This document shows positions 57,003 through 64,000 of a stretch of 64,000 nt of DNA, piece by piece. The position numbers were made by a program, and so were the translations under genes. The notes beneath the pieces were generated by a model. It was not told the origin of the DNA, searched no databases, and was given only the letters and a program-made list of their open reading frames with translations. The DNA lies in assembly GCF_030848805.1 (NCBI RefSeq), contig NC_092364.1:4588001-4652000 (forward strand), written 5' to 3'. How positions within the stretch are numbered: the stretch's first letter is position 1; every line of letters begins with the position of its first letter. The stretch is from Temnothorax longispinosus (taxonomy: Eukaryota; Arthropoda; Insecta; Hymenoptera; Formicidae).

Positions 57003-60000
57003 TTAATAATTACGATTCTCTTCTCGATTACGATCACGATCGCGATCACGATCGCGTCTCTGCCGGCCCCAATCCTGTCCTTGGCGATTGTAATTCTGAC
57101 GATCGCGGAAATTGCCTTGGTTTCCTCTTGAGAAGAAGTTACCTGCAAGTATTTATTTTTATTATGAACTAAAAGATTATTTTAATTATGCATTATAATA
57201 TAAAATGAAAAAATTATAATATAATATAAAAATAATATAAAATATAAGTACATGAAAAACAAAAACAACAATTTAAATAGAACATATTGCCTTGGAATGA
57301 ATATAATTAATTTATAAATTTTGCAAAGAATTGATCTATTTAATTGTTAAAATTAAATACAATTTTGATAGTACTCGAGTCAATGATCTTGATCTTGATG
57401 ATATATCAAAGTAAAGATTATCAAAAATACTTCATCCATCTATACATACCTTGCTTCATTTCGAAGATACGTTCGTTCGAATCTACAAAGTTGTTGACTT
57501 TATCCGTCAACTGCAGAGCCAATGATTGAAGGCGGCTTGGCTCGCTTCGATGCATAACTACAGTTCCAGTTGGATCGTCCAAAGATGCCTAAATTTGTAA
57601 AACAAGGAAGTACATAAGTTATAAAGAATATTACGTAAATCATTGAACAACATAAAAATATTTCTGCCAAAATACCATAAGTTCCTCGTTGATGATCATT
57701 TTACTGATAATCGAATGGACTATGGGCCGCTTCAACTGGAACATGTCCGCGAGCTTCGGCATCGAGATCGAATCATATACATGCGAGTACGTGAACAGGT
57801 AAGTCCTCAATGCCTCTTCTTTGATCAATCGCGTTAACATAGCTCGCACTTTATCCGCTTGATGGAAGAGATCCCACACCTATTTCAATAAAACGTAATT
57901 ACTACATCGTATTCTGCATTTGAAAAAAAAAAATTGCTATGTAAATCTCGCGCTAATACCTTTGCGTTCATCTTTTCATTTATAATGTAATTGTTGCAAG
58001 CGGACCAATTTCCGTTACGCATCGCTTTGGCAGCGGCAACGACGTGCTCCCTCATAGATTCCGGAGGTCCGACTAACGATTGGCGTTCGCTGGACCGCAG
58101 TTGCTGGTAAAATGTCTTCGAAATCATTCTCCGTCTCGCATCGAACTCGTGCGCTAGAATTAAATAATTTGTCGCGTATAATGCAATGCGTCTACGCAAT
58201 CGTAAAAATACACTAAATGTATTTTATATAGAAAATATCAAACATAGAAAACATACCAGCCATGTACGGAATTTCGATGAGCATTGCTGAAACAAGATAT
58301 ACACATTCCAGAAGCTCTAGATTAATATGCATGTGGAAAGGCATTTGCCTTTGCTTTTCGATCTTCTCCTGCTCCTTGCTACGCTCGTGCTGCCGTTGCG
58401 GAAGCAGACCTTGCGCCAGAAGTTCCTTCACTTTGCCCGTCACCATCAAATCGACCAAGCAGTTGTGGGCATCTTTAATATTCGCATGACGGAACGCACA
58501 TAATCCCAGATGGGCTATCGTACGATTGTATAAAATCTAAAAAATAAAATACATTATTTATACACGTTTTAACGAGATAATTGTAAACGCAGATACACAT
58601 TCAAACCTGTGTGGCTGGATCAGAATGTTGAATAGTTTCCTGGAGATGCGACATCAGAATCAAGTCGCGAGCTTGGAACCAGTTATCGTGAAGAGCGTGG
58701 TGATAAATGTGCGAGAGAATCGCGCGAGTTCTCAACCGATCAGTGTTATCGTGGGCATAAACGTATTTGCATAGTTTTTCCATAACTTGCACGGATGTGA
58801 TTGCGTCTGATCCCAGTTCACCCTAACGCACATTTGATTATTTTGACAATTTAATAAAATAGGAGAATTTTATACGCACATATATATACTTTGCAAGATT
58901 TACCTCCTTTTGTTTCAAAACATTCGAATCAAATTTGTAATACATGTGTTCGATTTTACGAAGATACACGCGGCAGAGCTCGGACACAGTTCCTTGCCTC
59001 TCCAAATATTCTTGAACCTTGTCAATTATGGCAGCAACCTGCTTCTCATCTTTCAATCTGTGACAAGTAGATATTTTATCGTATAAAAAATAATAATCGT
59101 AAGTATATTTCGCATCAATTTCTCTCAAAAGATATTACCTTTCCACGTATTCATTACTGTGTGGATCACATTCCTTCAGCAACTTTATGAATTCCTCATC
59201 GAGACGTTCCACCAGCGTCAACACACAACCATGCATTTTATATGGCGTCGTTTCAAACTCCTCCATTTCTTCCGTTATTGTTTCCGCTATTACCATGTCC
59301 GAGTTGCTCAGTAACATATCCAGCATCTCGGTAATACGCTCCAGTATTCTGTAACAAAAATATTTATCTATTTGATACTCGCTTACTTTAAATCTTCTAT
59401 TTTAGACGGCTTATATATTTACGTTACATACATATATCTATTTTATACGTACTTTGACCAATACTCCGGCTTCATAGCATCGGAAACCTTTGGATTGTAA
59501 TCGAATATGGAAGACACAATGGAAAACTTAATCTTCACGGTTACAGCCGGGCCGAGAGTATGAGCGTCGGCTATCAGTTGTAGCTCGTGCAAGAGCTCTA
59601 TTTGCTCGCGTCTGTCCGTGCGCTTTTTACCACGAGCTGCAATTATCTCGGAAAGTTTCTTCAGCACCGCACCGATATTAATTTCCGCGTCCTTGGCGAA
59701 CATCTTCGGCTTCTCGGAGGGAATAGCCACGCCGCCCTTAACGGTTTCCCACTCTCCTTCGCCATCGTCTTCGTCGCGTTTCTTCTTTCGTTCTTTTTCT
59801 TTGCGTTCTTTACGTTGCTCCTTCCTCTTCGCTTTATCCTCGTCCTCCTCCTGAGCTAAAGCCCTATGTAAAAAAAATTATGGTGTCATAATATATCGTT
59901 AAATTTATTATTTTTTATTAAGTAGAAAATAATTTTATCCAATTTTGTAGATTGAAAGAACGTACTTCTTGATGAAACGCTCGCGAATATTTTGATATTG

Positions 60001-61516
60001 GCCTTCGTCATCGCTACTTGTGCTCTCACTGTCTGAATCACTGCCCCAATCAGACTCGCTTTCACTGCCGTCTTCGCCATCGGTCGCAGTCTTCTGCAAT
60101 GCAACAATGCACGGAAAGATTTATAAAAAATTTGTTTGATCAACCTCCGGTGCTTGCAAATCTCGATCTAATAGACAACCTTGAACTTGGACACATCGGG
60201 TTCACTTGCTTCCGATCCCGCCTTCTTGAAAGCTACGGCACTGTTTTCTTCTTCTTCAGATTCTACAACCTCCTCGGCTGAAAAATAGAAATAATTCATT
60301 TTTTTTCATCTTGCAAAGATTTGAACTTAAACAAGCGTTTATAATAAGTGTTTCTCATGGTAGTCAAACCTCTTTCTTCTTCCTCGTCGTCGTCCTGATC
60401 GGGATTCTCCCTAAATTTGGCGATGTCCTCCTCAAAGTCCTTGTTATATTTTCGCAATTTTTGACGCAACGTTGAAAGCGACTTGGAATTATTCTTGGAC
60501 ATATTCTTGCGTCCGTCGCGGTCTTCCCACACCTCGTTGATGAAATCTTCCATCTCCACCAAACATCTAACGTAGAATCGCGGTGTTTGTCCAAGCTCCT
60601 CCTTCGAGATAACTGGTAAAGCTTTCTGATAAGCTCGCATTAAGTCCTCAAAACCTAGAATTATAAGAACAAATACTTGTTACAATGGAAGCGCTTGATC
60701 ACACCAACAGGTTTCTAAAGAAAGTTAACTAATAATAAAAATAAACAATTTTGTAACTTGCCAGTGATGATTGACGAATATATTTCAATTCTATCGACTT
60801 AACTGGCCACAATTTAGTATAAAATCCCAACGTTTCAGCCCTTGGTTTGGACACTTTTCAAGTGTAAACTAAATCAACAACAATTCTTACAGATAATTTA
60901 GGCTGTGTTTCAAAATTCACTGCCAATCCTGAATATCAATAATATACGTGACGTAAACTATAGATTTTCAATACCTGCAGTGAATATCAAAACGTAGCCT
61001 TAGTTTACACTTGAAAAGAGCCCAAACCAAGAACTGAAACGTAGTAATTTTATACTAAATTGTGGCCAGTTAAGTTGATACAATTGAAATATATTCGTTA
61101 ACTAACACTGTTCGTACTTGACCTTTACAGATCTAATTTCCAATTTCTTAAAACGTCAGAAGATTTGTGAAACTAAAACTACTTACTGGTCAACATGCTG
61201 CTCATGTCCTTAATCTTCTTGTAATTCCTAATAAGTTTTATAAGATTCGCAATTTCTTCATATCTCTTTTCCTTTGTGGAGCGCACAACCCGCTTTGTTT
61301 CTTCCTCGTCATCGCTGAACTGTAAAGAGATCCTTCGTGTTATTTTAATAACAGGACGACACGGTAGGAAAAATTTATTGATAAAAGTATGTTGAAAACG
61401 TTTGTCTCGGCTGCAATACTCACAGTGAAAGCCGTCGCAGGCGCCCTTTGCACCTGCTCCTCCTCCGACGCGCTATCGGACTCAGAATCTGAGCCAGTTG
61501 CGAAGAAACGGCTCAT
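57003..61516 (-). CDS. eIF3c: Eukaryotic translation initiation factor 3 subunit C
   Basis: Core PCI subunit of eIF3, which loads mRNA and initiator tRNA on the 40S ribosome. Fourteen exons give 894 residues (human 913): 61516-61424, 61319-61187, 60654-60370, 60277-60180, 60093-59966, 59863-59453, 59348-59139, 59057-58904, 58822-58607, 58536-58257, 58153-57960, 57879-57676, 57588-57450, 57142-57003; all joints are in phase. It starts MSRFFATGSDSESDSASEEE, the canonical acidic N-terminus, has MLTSFEDLMRAYQKA, a Lys/Glu-rich stretch before GEGEWETVKGG, then the helical repeat and PCI region (LLECVYLVSAMLIEIPYMA, SISMPKLADMFQLKRP). The tail is RGNQGNFRDRQNYNRQG followed by an RD-repeat. Its second intron carries nested MITEs. 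Ubiquitous high expression is expected. Confidence 0.97.
60776..61098. mobile_element. MITE in eIF3c intron 2, with a second MITE inside
   Basis: Outer arms: ACGAATATATTTCAATT...CTTAACTGGCCACAATTTAG and, on the other side, the reverse complement ending CAATTGAAATATATTCGT, each about 100 bp. The arms are separated by the inner element at 60900-61000. All lies in the intron 60655-61186. Confidence 0.75.
60900..61000. mobile_element. Inner MITE, AGGCT..GTTT-ended
   Basis: Left AGGCTGTGTTTCAAAATTCA, right TGAATATCAAAACGTAGCCT. About 100 bp. It interrupts the loop of the outer palindrome, so it arrived later. Confidence 0.65.
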
Positions 61517-62093
61517 GATTGCGAACGCTCTGTAACAATCAAGCAAAATATAATGAAAGGCGAATGTGTGTGTGTGTACACTCCCTAATTACATCGCAAA
61601 ACGACGCAAAGCACCCTCGAGCCTGTAACTAATGAATATATATAGAAATAAAAAACTGATTCAAGCGTGTAATATGCAAGAAATGTTTAGCAACGTCGTA
61701 CGTTTAACAAATATCAGGCGCGACGGCGCGACGCGGCAGACGCGATCTAACAATTTCGGAGCCACAAAGACAAGATCGCATGTCAAACGTGTCATCCCGA
61801 ACGTGTTCCCCCCGAACCTGGATTCAACGTATGGCGGGACAAACTTTTCTTAGCAAAAGCGAATAACTCGACGTCCGTGAAGAGACGCGCGCGGAATAAA
61901 TTCGGACGACGCGAGACGCGACCAGCAAACGAAATTCCAAATTACCTGTTTTCTTCCTCGTTGAAAGCAGATGCGTTGCGAGGTTATGGCGGTTAAGCGG
62001 TTATGCACCATACACGCAGGCGGCAGGCGGCGGCGGCGGCGACGAATGGGAAGGTCACGTGACTACGTGACTCGTCACGTCACGTGACTCCAA
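61517..62093 (-). promoter_or_regulatory. eIF3c promoter region
   Basis: Upstream region of eIF3c, GC-rich from about 61700 and including a GGC-repeat near 62028-62042. Two exact palindromic E-boxes are listed separately. A GT tract lies at 61567-61577. Confidence 0.5.
62054..62088. promoter_or_regulatory. Pair of GTCACGTGAC palindromes (E-box / CLEAR-type)
   Basis: Exact GTCACGTGAC at 62054-62063 and again at 62079-62088, with ACGTGAC and GTCACG fragments in between. The CACGTG core is bound by bHLH-zip factors such as USF, Myc/Max and MITF/TFEB; GTCACGTGAC matches the CLEAR consensus. Which factor acts here cannot be read from sequence. Confidence 0.65.
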
Positions 62094-62094
62094 G

Positions 62095-62223
62095 GCTGCG
62101 TTCCTTTTGGGCGCTCACGCGCTCACACGCGCTGTAAGCATCATTCTATCTTCGTTGCACATCGAATATCAAACGAAGATAGAGCGATGCTTACAGCGCG
62201 TGAGCGCCCAAAAGGAACGCACC
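62095..62223. mobile_element. GCTGCGTTCC-ended MITE next to the E-boxes
   Basis: Left arm GCTGCGTTCCTTTTGGGCGC and right arm GCGCCCAAAAGGAACGCACC are reverse complements over most of about 60 bp. CCAAG on both sides (62090-62094 and 62224-62228) is a candidate 5-bp target duplication. Inserted 6 bp from the second E-box. Confidence 0.8.
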
Positions 62224-62228
62224 CCAAG

Positions 62229-62615
62229 CATCGACGGCAACTGGCGACGGCTGCGCGGGCTGCGTTTCGATCGTCCCGATAATTAATTTTTTTCACAAAT
62301 TTAAATATTTTTGGTGAATAAGAATTGTCATCATATTTTGTTGCGCACCAACTCGTTTTCAATCTTTAGACCTGTAATTCACAGCAAAATAAACAACTTT
62401 TTAAATTTTAATCAAGTTATCCCGCAAAATATGTGTGATATAGAAATCAATTTTTACATTCTTTCGATAAATTGTACAACGTTTGTTATACTCTTTTTCT
62501 CTACAATAAATAAATTACCTTGTATGTTAGTTCATATTGACTTATTACTTTATAAATAAGAAAGGTGATTTGGTACGTTATGTTGATGTGTGTCAATTTA
62601 GATGCAGAATTGAAT
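62229..62615. other. AT-rich spacer
   Basis: No exon, RNA gene or repeat recognised between the MITE and copy B. Confidence 0.4.
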
Positions 62616-63888
62616 TTATTTTTTCCCGTGTTTCATGAGAGAACATTGTTTTGTAGCATCTATATATATTTCGGTCGTTATTAGATGCTTTTCTTCCCAG
62701 TCGTATAAATCTTTAAATATGGAATACGTAAAGTATATATATACTTTGGCGTAGAAAATAGAGTGCATGACATTATAAGTAGAGGCAACATCAACTATGG
62801 GTTCGTATCGATTTTTGATACCCAAACGCATCTAACGGAACCTGAGTAATAAGTGAGTGTTATATTACCCAAATGTGAACTGTCTGACTCATAATTACCA
62901 TATTTCAAAACTGCGGTTATGGAACTTAAAACAATCTGACAGCAGATTTATTTTAATCTCGGTTATAATGTAAGGTAAAAAATATAGGCGATTTAAAAAT
63001 TGTATTTTCCAAATATCTGAATAAGATTGTACTTCTATCAATTTATCAAATACTTTTTCGAAATTTTTATTCCACATTATTAATTTTATAAATTCGTCAC
63101 ATGTTTGTTCTAATTTGGTTGCTAAATATTCTGGAACTTCAGTTAATTTTTACCATTAAAAATTAAGTCTGTATGACAAGACGACTTCTAAAACCAACAC
63201 AAAAATCATTATTTTGATGCAACAAAAATTGTTAATAAAATTATAGTTACCTCAATTTCTTCATCAAAGCAAGTTGTCACATCTTCTTTCCAATTTTGAG
63301 TTTGTATACTTTTGTTTTTACAATAAAAAAATATGTTTTCCGAAATAATTCGAATACTGACGGTCCTTCTACTTTCTGTTGTAACTCTTCCAAATATAGA
63401 GTTTCTGTTTCATAAAGAACATATTTTACGTATTCGTTAAGGCAAACCTTGTCCAAGTTGATGGGTACTAAACTTTCTAATTCACCAGTATATGCTAATA
63501 TTTTTTAAACTATAATACAATTTCAGAAATAACACAGTGTGTGTATGTGTGTGAGTATTAATCAAAGTTAATATACTTTACCTTTCATCAATTTGCGTTT
63601 TATTTCTGTTCCTAAATATTCCTTCGTTTTCGCATCAATCATCGGCATTCGTTTATAATTTTGTAAAAGGAAAACATACCTAGACTCTTATTTTCAACCC
63701 ATGGTTATAATTTACATTTGTGACAGAATATTCTGAACACATGTTTGAGATCTGTTGAGCGAGCAATTTAATTTGATAAGATGTAACTGTGCCAAGTAAA
63801 TTCGACGATATAAATATCAAATTTGGATGTCCTATTTTTAAATACTTTGGTGAGATAGTTCGTGGAAGTACGCATATATTTTGTTTAT
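62616..63888 (-). pseudogene. Decayed multi-exon unit of unknown family, copy B
   Basis: Paralogue of copy A (15253-16098). Exon-like blocks on the minus strand: 63888-63582, 63509-63251, 63187-62899, and 62841 to about 62616. Fragments include NICVLPRTISPKYLKI, LLAQQISNMCSEYS, DAKTKEYLGTEIKRKLM and VCLNEYVKYVLYETETLYLE, all alignable to copy A. Blocks not seen in A include PEYLATKLEQTCDEFIKLIM and DIWKIQFLNRLYFLPYIITE. Frame breaks near 63700 and 63370 and a stop just after the second acceptor (about 63497) show that it is not translated as one protein. Introns and their CA/GT tract are conserved with copy A. Function and origin unknown; the upstream part runs off the window. Confidence 0.5.
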
Positions 63889-64000
63889 CTAGGATTTTAA
63901 ATATAATAACAAAAAAATATAATAAATAAAAAAAAAAGAAAATTTATAATTAAAAAAAAATTTATATGTGTGTGTTATAAAGTTGATAAGTAAGTTGCAA

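Overview
This is nuclear DNA from an insect, most likely a hymenopteran and perhaps an ant. Every recognisable gene is split by short GT-AG introns and encodes an animal housekeeping or regulatory protein. CpG is not depleted, GC-rich promoter islands alternate with AT-rich spacers, and short palindromic DNA transposons (MITEs) are dense. The species assignment is inference. There is no sign of operons, CRISPR arrays or prokaryotic signals.

Layout. Positions 1-12.47 kb hold no coding exon that I recognise and look like a giant intron or downstream flank. At 12.47-12.98 kb (minus) lies the first coding exon of a midnolin/stuxnet-type ubiquitin-like protein, with a CpG island behind it to about 14.4 kb. 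At 14.9-16.1 kb is a decayed multi-exon unit of unknown family; a paralogous copy in opposite orientation ends the window (62.6-64.0 kb). The complete peroxisomal ABC transporter ABCD3/PMP70 gene fills 18.2-22.0 kb (minus, 12 exons). Positions 22-32.8 kb are intergenic and repeat-rich: a tRNA-like sequence, a pogo/Tigger-like transposase fragment with its end duplicated in inverted orientation, nested MITEs, and a five-unit tandem array. The RFX1/2/3-type transcription factor gene spans 32.8-38.6 kb (minus, 16 coding exons). Positions 38.6-45.9 kb contain GC-rich, promoter-like DNA, a cluster of palindromic elements and one orphan exon-like open frame.

A gene-dense block follows: SNX7/SNX30-type sorting nexin (+, 45.9-48.3 kb), DCAF15 (minus, 49.3-53.8 kb), VPS33B (+, 54.6-56.7 kb) and eIF3c (minus, 57.0-61.5 kb). 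Sorting nexin and DCAF15 are convergent, DCAF15 and VPS33B share a GC-rich divergent promoter, and VPS33B and eIF3c are tail to tail with putative poly(A) signals about 25 bp apart. The genes share no single pathway: they cover peroxisomal import, ciliary transcription, endosomal sorting and fusion, ubiquitin ligase substrate choice and translation initiation. Exon boundaries were read by eye; each assembled frame was checked for phase consistency, but positions may be off by a base.

The most interesting items are the pair of decayed multi-exon copies with shared intron positions, the transposase flanked by an inverted copy of its own zinc-finger end, an in-frame stop-free intron in DCAF15, palindromic E-boxes in the eIF3c promoter with a MITE inserted next to them, and a dispersed repeat that has become a tandem array at 27-28 kb.
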